64,000 nt of DNA from Crotophaga sulcirostris (taxonomy: Eukaryota; Chordata; Aves; Cuculiformes; Crotophagidae): NCBI GenBank assembly GCA_013397455.1, contig VYZB01000036.1, forward strand, positions 4,083,183-4,147,182. The letters run 5' to 3'. Of the stretch, positions 1 through 10,945 are shown piece after piece. The notes under the pieces are model-generated. The model had not been told where the DNA came from. It did not search any database and saw nothing but the letters and a program-made list of their open reading frames with translations. Position 1 is the stretch's first letter. The number at the start of each line of letters is the position of its first letter. Made by a program: the position numbers and the translations under genes.

Positions 1-1884
1 CTGCTTTGGCAAGTTATAAGAGAAATAAAGATGATGTGCAGAGGAGACTGATTAATGAGCAAATTATTTACTTCTGTAGGGTTGGAAATGTTCATAGCAT
101 TAAAAGATAGAAAGCAAAATGCAGTCCAAAGGGAATGAAAAACTTCAAGGTTTGATGAGAAATGAGACTTGATGGAGCAGCAGTGAGCATGCCACAGAGC
201 TTTGGGGCATAATTTGAGTTACTTCAAATTGCAGGTTAAATTTAATTGTGATTGTTATCAATTGTTTAGTGAAAACTGTTTTTTGATAAGTAAATCTCCA
301 TGGGTTTTTTTTGGATGGAGAAGAGAAGTAAACAAACCATTTCAGAAGTAATTTTAAGCAGCGGTTGGTTAAAAAAAATGTGGAAAATAGGTTGTCCTCC
401 TCTGGGTGTGGTGTAATAAAACTGTTTTTCTTCCAGGCAGTCAATACTCTCTGTCTGCTACAAAGGGTCAGATTTTTATTTTTTTTCTGTTACTTGGAGT
501 TAACAAAGTACATAGAACTGATATCTAGAGGTAAGAACTACACCACCTGAGACTAGAGTTCCATATAGATTAAATGCAAGTTGATCCATTTAAATATTTG
601 CATGACTGCATCCTCTTAATTTTTATTCTATCAATTTGCATCCAATTTACAGTGGTGCCTCAGGTGCTCGTTGATTCTGTTCTCTGTTACCAGGCCCCTG
701 CCTTTCTGGCACTAAATACAAACAGAACATAAAAAATTGAGTGTTCCCTGCAGCTTTTCCTGGTAAATAATTTTATTACTTGGCATTAACCTAGACTTTT
801 AATTAGTGAAAAAGTATACTGATGAAGGCATCTCTCTCTTGCTCAGGCAAAAGATGGGTAGACACCAGAGTGAGCACAAACTAAATTTGGTGGAGAGAGA
901 GGAATGTCTTTGATTTCTATGGCATGTCGACAGGCTCAAGGCAGTTTGACAGCAGGTGAGGACAGGTTCTGGTCTGAACAAAGGCACCTACTTCATTGTC
1001 CGTGGTAACACTTAGCAAGGGAATATAACTGCAAGGCACTCTGGAGAACTTAGGTTGGCATGAGATGGTGTCCTCGGAAGTTATATCCTTTTGGAGCATG
1101 GTGCTTTGAACCTTCTCAAGCACAGACAGTGATGTAATTGAGATGAGCACTGAGTAAGAAGAATAAATGTCATAGCTTCCCACTCTTGCGATGTTATACT
1201 TCACGTAGTTGAAACTAATTCTTCCTTTCTCCTTGCTTTCGCTCAAATAGGCAAGTGACATCTCTCCATTTGGCTAGTCAAACATTCCTTGAAATGCAAT
1301 ACATTCTGCACAGAAGAATCTGGAAGATTCTTAAAACAACAAATGATTTTAATAATGTGTTTTTGGAAAATTGTATATTTGAAAATCTTCTGGACCTTTA
1401 GTACTGACAGATGTTCTGAGATATTTTCCTTGGGTGTACCTCCCAGCAATTCATCTGCCCCCACTGAGCCCCACACACCAATTTTATCACCATGAGGCCC
1501 TCATGACACTTACTGTGCTCTCAGTAATGTCTCTGCACTTAGTCTCTTGTGTTCCTCTCAAAGATATCCTTGCTCTCACCTTTTTTTAGCTCTTGCAACT
1601 CCTCCATCTTCTCTTGTATGAACCCCAAAAACAGGACCCAAGATGTGGCAGAAATTCATAATACATCCTGCCATGAATTTTGAGTAATAGTGGAGGTAAT
1701 TATGAGCTTCATTGAAACACCCATTTTCTGTAGAAAGCTAATGCAAAGTTGCCATGCCACTGTTCTCTTTCATGAGCACTATTTTTTCCCACTTTCTGAA
1801 GGGAAAAAGTGCATATTGAGATCATTCCATCCCAATGATGGTTAGTATGTGAGACAGGTAGTAAGAGACTCTGCAGAATGATCA
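1..1884. other. No gene recognised; A+T-rich DNA
   Basis: Reading both strands shows only short, mutually overlapping open frames without recognisable domains. No repeat family was identified. The stretch is A+T-rich with small T and A runs. It may be intergenic or intronic. Confidence 0.5.
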
Positions 1885-2420
1885 CTTTTTTATTCAATGC
1901 TGGTGAGACTACATCTGGAGTGCTGTGTTCAGTTCTGCTCTCCCCTGTACAACACTGACATTGAAGCACTCCGAATGAAGGGCTACCAAGATGCTCAGGT
2001 GAGCATACGATGCACAGAGTCACAGAAGACTGATTCTTTATAGTCTGAAAACGATAAGGCTAAGTGAAGGCCTGACTGCTCTCTTTAACTTGTAAAGGGA
2101 AGGATTTAGAGAAGATGGAAGCAGCCCTGACTCAGAGGTGTACAGGAACAGTAAAAGGACAAGAGGCAGTGGGCACAAACTGTAGCAAGATAAAATCCAA
2201 CTCAAGGAAGCAAAAGATAAAATTCACAAAGACAATGGTTAAACTATGGAAGAGGTTGCCAAAAGCTGCGGTGTCTCAGTCTTTAGATATATCCAGAGAT
2301 TAACTTGATAAAGCCCTTAACAATCTGATTGAACTTCGAAGTCGACCCTGCTTTGGGCAGGGATTTGCATTAGGTGACCTCGAGAGTTCCTCTCCAGCCT
2401 AAATTATTCTGCTGTGATGT
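1885..2420 (+). mobile_element. CR1 LINE fragment, eroded, plus strand
   Basis: This is a 5'-truncated remnant of CR1, the main non-LTR retrotransposon family of birds. The sequence follows the end of CR1 ORF2. First comes a segment matching the 'ctggagtgctgtgttcagttc' block around 1915-1940, which encodes the [12 protein letters not shown] stretch. A 'ggaagaggttgccaaaagc' block follows near 2247-2266, where intact copies encode the W-N-x-L-P motif. A degraded 3' end containing 'gaccctgctttgggcaggg' lies near 2344-2363. Numerous frame breaks and a middle section that barely aligns show that it is old and non-functional. The 3' tail repeat is reduced to a trace near 2405-2420. Only the distal part of ORF2 and the 3' end remain. 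The 5' boundary is approximate. Confidence 0.8.
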
Positions 2421-3479
2421 GACTGCTTTATCTCTTTCCTAGCTGTGTAAGGACAGAATGAGGGCCTTGCTACCTACCTCAGAGTGGATTCTTCTTCTCC
2501 TCAAGGACTGTTTAGTATCCCACATAAAATTCCCAATGGTACTTTACCAAAAGTTGGACGGAGATATGTGAAAAATTATAAAGACCTAATTTTCAACAGA
2601 TAGTCATCATTATTAATGAGCTCAAACCAAGGAGGGGAAAAAAGAAAGCAACTCAAATTCAAAGTAAAATACAAAACATTTTCATTGACTTCGGTCCTTT
2701 CACTTTTTTTTTTTTTAAAATGTGAAAAACATTACTATAGCTATTTTTCCCTGCATATTTTATCCATCATTAGCTGCATATGAATTGTGCACAAATAGAG
2801 AAATATGAGACTTGTAGCATGATTGTTAGCATTTCAAAGAAGATTCTTCATCACTATGGGAGGCATCAATCACATTCCAAATCCTTAGAAGTGAATATCA
2901 GCAGCTCAAAATTCAACCAGTGGCTTCTAGCTTTTGACACAGACTGCTTTTATGAAGCAGCATTGAAGGAGTTTAAGTGCTTGTAAAGGATCCCTCTGAG
3001 AAATGGTATAATTGGTATGGCATTGGCCTGCTCTCTTCCGTCTGCCTGTGAGGTAACTACTACATACTCAGATTTCCCTCAAGATGAAAGGACTTGGGCT
3101 CATAGATGTCCTATACATTGAATGTATTGCTATAACCTAAACCTATACAAAGAGGAAAATTTTCAATTCCCCTTGAGTTTCAAGAACTGTGAATCACATA
3201 TCTGAAGAGAAATAAGAATATCTATCAAGTTGCTACTCTTACTTATTTCCCCTTTCCTCCTATTGACTACGTTTGAATTAACACCTGACAGAGGAGGAAA
3301 TTGCCAAGAGGAACATTCCTCATATGGATATTAATGTTCATCACTTTTTGTTTCAATGGTCATTGGATGTTTAGCCCAAATTTTCTCCTACTTTGACCCA
3401 AAATTCTGTTGTCTGAATATTGCTGCGTTAGGTGGAAGGGTGGCTGGACAGCATATGGAATATTTAACATCTCCTCTCT
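2421..3479. other. No gene recognised
   Basis: No coding, RNA or repeat family was recognised. A run of 13 T lies at 2704-2716. The open frame of about 68 codons near 2780-2986 has no motif that I recognise. Confidence 0.45.
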
Positions 3480-3905
3480 TTGATAAAAAGCATTATTTTC
3501 TTTCCTGTCCTTCTCTGTCTTTTTTCTTAAGATCTATTATTTTTATCTAACTGACCTACAAAATATATTCTTTTTACAGGTTTTTATTTCTACGTTACTT
3601 TCTTTGTAGTTCCACTTCTCTCGGTCAGCTTTTTTTTTGTCCTTTGCATGTTACAGTCTGATCTTCTCTTGTTATTTAGTCCTAGCTCTCTTGTTATTTA
3701 ATTCCAGTTTTCTCTTTTCATCTCAATCCATCTTTCCCTCTCCTTTTTTTGCTGGTACTCTAATTATATTTTCCCTTGTTATTTCTAACCTCTCTTCCTA
3801 TGTGAGAAATTTATATTTGGTATTTCCGTCTGTTGTGCCAACTCTATTTCATACCCTGCCCTCATTTCTATTAGTCCTGTTTTGCCACAGTTCCTTTCTA
3901 TGGAG
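3480..3905. repeat. Pyrimidine-rich, strand-asymmetric stretch
   Basis: The plus strand is dominated by T and C for about 400 bases, with many 'tctctt', 'ttccct' and 'cctttt' runs. Open frames here read as hydrophobic, membrane-like peptides. That is a by-product of T-rich codons (Phe, Leu, Ser) and not evidence of a protein. A similar tract occurs at 44400-44800. The two could be an unrecognised old repeat or simply low-complexity DNA. Confidence 0.5.
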
Positions 3906-5239
3906 GATAAAAATATGTCAGTTTGCTGCTTTCAGTTAGATGTGCTCCATACGCAACTATTAATTTTCAATTTTTCTATTCCTTTACTATTGCTCTATAA
4001 GTTTGTCGTCTTACCTGTCATCAATGAAATTCCAAGCAAGAGATCATCTATCAAAAAGAATAATATCCTGATGCTATCACCTACTTTCTGATATGATTCT
4101 ACTATATGTGCACTTAAGTAAAAAAGATCAGGTAGAAATGTTGAGACATTCACAGATGAGCAGAATGTAGTTCTCTGTTCTGTGCAGCACTACAGACTGC
4201 ACCCTGGAACTATAGCATGGACAGAGTTTGAATGATTCAAGGAAGCAAATAATCCAGTTAGCCTGGCATCATTACAGTGTAGCCTGAGAAATGCAAAATT
4301 AAAAGCAACTAAAGTGAAGGAAGAGGTGTAAGAAGTTTGCCTTTTCGAAGATCGCATTTCCTTCCCTGCAACTTTATTTTATGCAGCCAGAGGTATATGC
4401 TTGGTTATCTAAATGAAATAAGAATTTATTTGAATCTGACTCAGATTAGCTGACTCTGATGCAGATGAGAAGATTGGGGTGTGTGGTTTTTTTGTTCTTT
4501 TTTTCCCCAGAAATTCTAAAATGTACTGCATAACAGAGTGGAAATAACAGTGATCTCTTTGTATCCTGGTATTTAATAGAGTGTTGAACAGTAGAAGATC
4601 TAGTACTGGGCGACCAAATTCTAAATCCTGTCAAGAATATGTCTTAGCTGCACTTCATTGCTAATGACAGGATAATTACAGTGGAGATCAGAATGAAAGT
4701 CAGAGAAAAAGAGAGATTTGTAGCGACAGGTTCTTTATTGGAAAAAAAAGGAATAACAAAGAGCACATTTCTATACCTTGGTAGGATTGTTCTTGCTTTG
4801 TTGATTTGTTTTTCCTGAGACAGGAGTAATTTATTTGTGTTTTGAGTTCCCTTATTTTATCAGCAGCTTCCTGGAGTGCAGAAAATGCCTTCCCCTCCCG
4901 GCCCCCCGCTTCCCCGAAGTACAGCACATTAAGGAATGGTTTTCAGAGAAGATGGTGCAAGCCCATCACTAAAGCCTTCACTAGGATAAGTAACAAGGAT
5001 GTGGTAATGACGAGAGTTGCATCACTAGAGTAAAAGTTTCTTTTGTCTACTAAAATGTGTAAGATCTTCTGCACAAAGCTTTCTTCTCATAGTTTCACTG
5101 TTAATTATAAGGTAAACATTGTTTTGATCTTCCGCCCAACTACTGTTAACAAAGAATGAGAACACAAGTGCACTTTTCTGCGTCTGTTGACAAAATGATG
5201 CCTGACATTAGGGCCTAAACTCCAGAAGGCCTATACTTC
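3906..5239. other. No gene recognised
   Basis: No domain, repeat family or RNA was recognised. A short T-rich run followed by 'ccccag' near 4491-4510 looks like a splice acceptor, but no open frame of note follows it. Confidence 0.45.
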
Positions 5240-5816
5240 ATTTGTTTTCTTAACAAAGGTTTCAAGGGTTTCTTCACAACAGTTTGTATGTGCTATGTTT
5301 TGAATTTGTGACCAAACTGTGGTTGATAAAACCAATGTTTTAGCTATTGCTGAGCAGTGCTCACACAGTGTCAAGGCCTTTTCTGTTTCTCGTGCCAGTG
5401 AACAGGCTGAGGGTGCAAAAAAGTTGGGAGGGGACACAGCCGGAACAACTCACCTCAATTGACCAAAGAGATATTCCATACCATATGATGAAATGGTCAG
5501 CAATAAAAGTTGTAGGAAGAAGGAAGGGAGGGTATTGAGAGTTGGAGTGATTGCCTTCTCAAGTAACCTGTAATGTGTGATGAAACTCTACTTTCCTGTG
5601 GATGTCTGAACGCCTGCCTATCAATGGGAAACAGTGAATTAATTCTTTATTTTGCCTTGCTTGCACACATAGCATTGTTTTATCTATTAAACTGTCTTTA
5701 CCTCAACCCATGAGCTTCCTTACATTTACCCTTCTGATTCTCTCCCCCATCCTACTGTCAGGGAGTGACTGAGTGATTGTGTGGGGTTTAGCTGCCCCCG
5801 TGTTAAATTGACAACA
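5240..5816 (+). mobile_element. Solo-type LTR of an avian endogenous retrovirus (ERVL-like), plus strand
   Basis: This is a long terminal repeat without any attached viral interior, so it is probably a solo LTR left after recombination between two LTRs. It shares its whole layout with the block at 32783-33361. Both contain the same 18 bases 'tgagcagtgctcacacag' (5351-5368 here; 32887-32904 there). Both continue with a 'gggaggggacacagcc'-like block and then a 'cagcaataaaag'-like block near 5499-5510 that may act as TATA or poly(A) region. Near 5686-5710 lies 'attaaactgtctttacctc'. The 3' edge ends in CA at about 5816. I recognise the layout as a common bird LTR, probably of the ERVL class. The exact family and the 5' edge are uncertain. 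It encodes no protein. Confidence 0.75.
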
Positions 5817-7079
5817 AATACTTTAATCACAATGCATTTCAACTTAAAAATGTGATTCCTTTACAGAGTAAAAGACCTTGAAAAACAAAAATATGTGATT
5901 CTTTCACAATTTAATTATAGCAACCTCACCTCTGTTAATTGTTGTAAATAGTTCAAATTACAACGAACAGTCAAGAAACAAAGGCAGATAAACAACACAG
6001 TAGAAAAAGAGAAAGCAAAAGAAATGCTGAAATACCACAGAAGAGATTTCAGTCTTCTCTCTCTGCTGCCTTTGTTTTTCACTCCTTTCATTATCTTTGG
6101 TCACTTGTCTAGATGATGGTTCTTAGAGGTGTTCAGAGAACTGGCAGGTTCATTAGTTCCTTGAGCCCATTGATTCCCATTCTTTCTTTAAGGCCACTGT
6201 CAGGAAGGTATAAAAGATGGTAAAGCTCTTTGGCTCCTAAAGTGCTGGTTTAATACATTCTTTTAGAAGATGTCCAATTAAATGCTTTAAATCTACAGCT
6301 ACAATACCATATAAGAAAGCTTTTAAGCCTTGAGCTAGCTTTGTTTTATTTATTCCTCCCTGAGTGGTAAACAAAAATAAGTTGGTGAGAACTGAGAAAA
6401 GTTCAGGCATACTGTGAAGAACAGGATCACTGAAAACTCTCTCTTTGTGGATTCTCATAGGCCTGAGTGAGATTATCAGCATTTTTCCTCACTGGGGACA
6501 GAAGTAAAAGCTTCTCTTAATTATTCATTTGTAAGGGGTTACAATCCTTGAAAGCTTTATCCAATTGGTTAGATTTGAGCAATAAATTTGGAAGTTATGA
6601 AGAAAATAATACCTACATGACATGAATATGCAACCATGTGGTATGAACACTTAAAAATGTGCAAAGTCAGTCTAAAGTAGACAACATTGCATAGCCCACA
6701 GAAAGTATTTCATGCTTATACAATCATTTATTACAGGAACACTTCATATTTGGCTTGCTGCTGTATTTTAATCAGGTGACTGGACTGTTCTTCCAGTATC
6801 ACCCAGCTCAGTTGTTCAGTGAGGCATTTCACTCAAGGTCAGGAAACCAGCAGTTTCTCTCTAAAATGCAGAGAAATGGATAGGGAGAAAGGAAAGGAAT
6901 AGAGAGATAGATTTCCAGGTTCAGTTTTGGATGGAGGCTTCTGCCACTAGGATGATTTTTGCCACAAATGTTCTGCCTTTGGAGGGAGGAAGAAGCCCCT
7001 AAGATGCATGTACTTGGAGATAAGAAGTCGATCAACTATAAATGAACAGCCCCAGGTTCAGACCTTTTGGCAGTTTTAA
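5817..7079. other. No gene recognised between two LTRs
   Basis: No gag, pol or env similarity was seen, so the LTR fragments on either side do not bracket a visible provirus. The open frames of up to about 81 codons show no motif. Confidence 0.45.
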
Positions 7080-7269
7080 TGTATATTTTGATTGTCAATA
7101 GTCAAGTCTGTCTTCCCTGTGATGGTAATTGGTGAGTGATCTCTCCCTGTTCGTGTCTTGACCCAAAACACTTTCATTATATTCTTCTCTGTGCTGTCCA
7201 GATGAGAAGGGGAAGTGATAGAGCAGCTTTGGTGGGTACCTGGCATCCAGCCAGGGTCAACCTACCACA
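7080..7269 (+). mobile_element. 3' part of a second avian ERV LTR family
   Basis: The segment around 7130-7269 matches my recollection of the 3' end of a widespread bird LTR. It has a 'gtgagtgatctctccctgt' block at 7131-7150, a pyrimidine-rich middle, 'gtgatagagcagctttggtg' at 7214-7233, and an ending 'cagccagggtcaacctacca' that closes with CA at 7269. The family differs from the LTR at 5240-5816, since the two 3' ends do not resemble each other. The 5' half of the LTR is missing or too diverged to see. No coding capacity is present. Confidence 0.6.
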
Positions 7270-7966
7270 TTGTGTCAGTAAATTCTGGAGAAAGATTTCT
7301 GGTTTTTACTTCATCAAATGTTCAGTGTGCTTAGCAAGGTCTTGTCACTAATCTAGTCCTGATTCTTAAGTATGGGATCCTCCAATCACATCCAACATAT
7401 TTTGTTACATTTTTGATTATTAGTATTGTATACCTTAGAGATTGCATAAAAAATATACAAATGTGAAAATGTTATGAAAAGAACAGTTGTATAGTTTAGG
7501 ACTCTAATGATAGAATATTGCTGCCTGGTCTTCTATTTAAAACTAAAGTTCCAAATGGCTTAGTTACAGTGAACTTTCTATTCAAGGGCTCAAAAAATTA
7601 TTCCTAAAATAAAGAGCTAATCTAATAATTGATTAAATGAGGACAGTATCTGCTCCAGCACACAAGGAGATCAATATTTAATACACTCTTAATAAGTTTA
7701 TGTAAAGTCTAGTCACACCCTTCATTAAGATACGTTGACAAAGAAGTTCATTTACTTGGACATCTACCAGGATTCAAAATCTAACAGTTAAAAATGTATT
7801 ATATACAGTGAGTTAACAGTGAATAAGACTCTGGACAAATTAACTGGCATTAAAATGCTTATGCATCTCTAAGACCATCTTACTTTTTGTCTGAAAATGA
7901 ATACTGCTTTGATGTATGCATTAAAGAACTTATCTGTTAGGTAACTGTGTACACTGCACACTGTAA
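7270..7966. other. No gene recognised
   Basis: A+T-rich DNA with no open frame, repeat family or RNA that I recognise. There is no AATAAA polyadenylation signal on the minus strand directly below the exon-like segment at 7967-8112. Confidence 0.4.
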
Positions 7967-8112
7967 TTAGCGAGATTCATGCTTTGTTTTAATTGCTTCA
8001 ATTGTTGCATCAAGCTGAAAAGAAAACTGGCCGAATGACTATAGCAGGTTTATTTTTCTTGTCATCCATTTTGGGTTGGAAAACAATATCTCCTTTAAGA
8101 AACTGAATATCT
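7967..8112 (-). other. Exon-like signal with two splice-acceptor-like motifs (weak)
   Basis: On the minus strand a pyrimidine tract ends in 'gttttcttttcag' at 8111-8123. It is followed by 32 open codons (8108-8013, stop at 8012-8010) that include the residues KGDIVFQPKMDDKKNKPAIV. A second copy of the same 13-base acceptor-like motif sits at 8015-8027, inside that frame. It is followed in another frame by the 15-residue peptide LDATIEAIKTKHESR and a TAA at 7969-7967. I do not recognise either peptide. It could be the last exon of an unrecognised gene, a fossil exon or chance. No partner exon or poly(A) signal was found. Confidence 0.15.
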
Positions 8113-8370
8113 GAAAAGAAAACAAGAGCCACTTTCTTACAGTATATATTAACCTGAGATAATATCACAGAAAATATGACAGCAGCAGTTTTATTAATAG
8201 ACTCTTATGCAAATGGTAATTCATGCAAAGTGAACTATTATTACACATGTCAAGTATATAAGTGAATTTTAAAACACCTTCTAACTACAAACATTTTTTT
8301 CCTTTGGTAATAAATATACATCTGTATGTCTGAAATTTGTAGTAAGTGTTTGGAGAGAGCTCAAATATTG
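8113..8370. other. No gene recognised
   Basis: A+T-rich DNA with no recognisable feature beyond the exon-like signal just below it. Confidence 0.4.
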
Positions 8371-8413
8371 CATGTGTGTACATACATGTGTGTGTGTATG
8401 TGTGTGTGTATGC
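8371..8413. repeat. Imperfect TG microsatellite
   Basis: A run of TG dinucleotides interrupted by TA and CA steps is visible over about 43 bases. It is a simple-sequence repeat with no assigned function. Confidence 0.85.
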
Positions 8414-10629
8414 GTTTATGCACTTTTTAGAAGAAAACCTCAGTAGTGCAAAACTGAGGCACTAACTGCAGTTTCACAATTCAAATAAATAATAGTTATC
8501 ATTGTATCTAACCCTTCAGTAATGGCCATCACTTCCTTGGAAAACTGAATATGGCCAAAGAGAGTCAGAATGCTGTAGTATAATTAAATGAAATTTACAT
8601 GAGACCATCCCTCCTCTCATTTAAGCACAAGAATTAAAGAATGAGAAGGCAGACAAAAGCTCCAGGAATTTTCCTCGGAAGACTTGTAGAAACTCCATTT
8701 CCCCAGACCTATGCATTTAAAGTAAGGCGAATGGATAAAATCCCCTGACTAATACAAATTCAGCCCTGTCTGTGAGGGAGGGAGAAGCGTCAGAGGTTTG
8801 TGATATCTACTGTACATAAAGAGAAATATTTCATATGTTGTTTCTGGGTAATCAAAATAGCTTTAGCCTAAGTGTAACATTGCTTCATTTATACTCTACC
8901 GCTTTTATTCAAGGTAGTTCTTTATCTTCCTTCTACAATAGGAATAATACAAGAAAACGTAATATATGCAAGACTGCAACATTTACCAAACTTTTTAGAT
9001 CAATGAATTTAGCTTTCATGATGCAATCTAAAAGGAATTTGCTATGTTGCAAGCATGAAAAATGCCTTGTTTAGTAAGCATTCTGATATTATGTTGTTCT
9101 AAATGCAAACTTGATGTAACTGTGCTATTAAAATCTATTCCAAAGAATATCTCAAGGGTCTCATCATTTTGACTCAAGCTTCTGCATAAATTTCCAGCTG
9201 TAGAGAAATGTTCTAAGTAGCTGTTGTTGGGAAGCAGCTGAATGGTCCTCATGAGTCCTTACCAAGTTTATAAAGACACAGTTTTAGAAAGAACTTTTTC
9301 TAGCAAGCTGTGTATTGTCTGAATCCAAACACATAATTCTACCTATAATTTTGTGAAGGTATACTCACAAGTCCCAGACCCTAGAGTGTTTCAATGTAGA
9401 CCTCACGAATCAGAATGGAATTCTTAAAACATTAGAAATAGAACTGCATGAATTCATTCTGTTTGAATTATTATTGTAATTCAAATTGTATTCAACCTAA
9501 TTAAATATCCCAAGGGATACATCCCTTTTATGTATAAAACTGGGCTCAATCTAGCAAGACATACATCCTTTGAAGTCAAGCAAGATCTCAACTGGCATAA
9601 ATTTGGAATGCAAGTTCTGTCTTAATATAATTTTACACAGCTCAAACTGCCAAGGTTTAACTATTTATAATTACCCTGCTGCATTTTGTCTATGGGATAA
9701 AATAAATAAGAAAACTATGGTCATGTTAGCAGTAACTCATCACCAGTGAAAAGCATCGAGCACCGATGTATTTTCATGAACTTTTGACAGTGCTGATCAA
9801 GGAAACTGATAACAATTTATTTAACCAAATATCATAGTGATACTCTGGATGAATAGGCTGGGATTTACTCTGAAGATGAGGACATTTTTATCCAGAATTC
9901 TTTAGAATGCAGAGAAGAAATGTATGTGCAGCTCTCCCCCAAACCAGGAAATCTTGGATGAATCTGCATAGTCATTGTAAGGACTGAATATATTGGTTTC
10001 CTCATGTTCTACTAATGCCTAGTTCAAGGAACAGGTGAGCCATTAAGAGTGATAGTTTATTAACACTCCTTTTTCCCCTCTCCTTTATTCTAATTATACT
10101 ACTGCTTTTTTTCCTTCCTATTCCCTTTTCCTCCACCCTGTAATCCTTCCTAGATGCATATATGCTACTTTCCTTCAATCCTTTCATTCACTTCCAATGC
10201 CCATTTCCTCCTAGATATCCCTCTAGCATGTATTATTTCCTTTTTCTTTAGTCCTCACAAGTTGAGATGCAGTGCTTAACAGTCTCAGTCAAGTTCACAT
10301 GGAAAGCCTCTGGTTAGCTGATGTGGATCACACGGCTGCCGGGCTTGTCTGACAGCAGTCATACATATTCAGTCTGGTTATATATATGAATGCACACTCT
10401 ATATCATGTTGCAGGGAAAAATTTCTCAGTTCATGTAGTCATATCAAATAAGGATTAAAGTAACTTTATTTATGAATGACATAATTATGTAAAACTCAGA
10501 ACTATGCATTCAGGATAAATAAAAAAACCCAACCCAAACAGATAAACTGCAATACTAGACAGACACAAAATATTAATAAACATTCAGAAATTTCTGAAAA
10601 CTCTTCTGTAGCTAATCCATCAAAGCTGT
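8414..10629. other. No gene recognised
   Basis: Only short non-descript open frames are present. No repeat family was identified in these 2.2 kb. Confidence 0.45.
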
Positions 10630-10945
10630 AACTCCCCACAGATCACATCCACACAGTGACATGCACTCTGCTCTCCCCATGCCCTCCCCAGCTGTGCAGG
10701 TACCCCCTCATACTCCTTGTAGCAGATGCAGGTACACCGACTCCAGGGATGCCCCACTGCCCCCTGCACTCACTGTCCCAGCCAGGGGACTGACTTTTTC
10801 TCACAAATCCGTGGTAATTCCCTGGTAACTGCTTAATCCAGTTGATTGCCATCTTCCTCTTCAACATGACCAGTTTGGGGTGGGTGCCCTCCCAGGTAGT
10901 TTGGTGGTTTTGATTTGTATTGAATATGGGTGTCTGCACTCATGT
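10630..10945. other. G+C-richer island, origin unknown
   Basis: The composition shifts clearly towards G and C compared with the flanks. On the minus strand 98 codons stay open (10939-10643) with a polar, Trp- and Gly-containing peptide, but no domain was recognised and both edges fade into A+T-rich DNA. It may be a decayed retroviral or other repeat segment, or a fossil exon. Similar islands occur at 14.9, 20.9, 42.4 and 53.9 kb. Confidence 0.35.

Noticed and set aside
3637..3939. A 100-codon Phe/Leu/Ser-rich frame resembling a membrane protein
   Set aside because: It coincides with the pyrimidine-rich tract, which fully explains the composition.
5817..7079. A provirus bounded by the LTRs at 5.2 and 7.1 kb
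   Set aside because: The two LTR pieces belong to different families by their 3' ends, and no gag, pol or env similarity lies between them.
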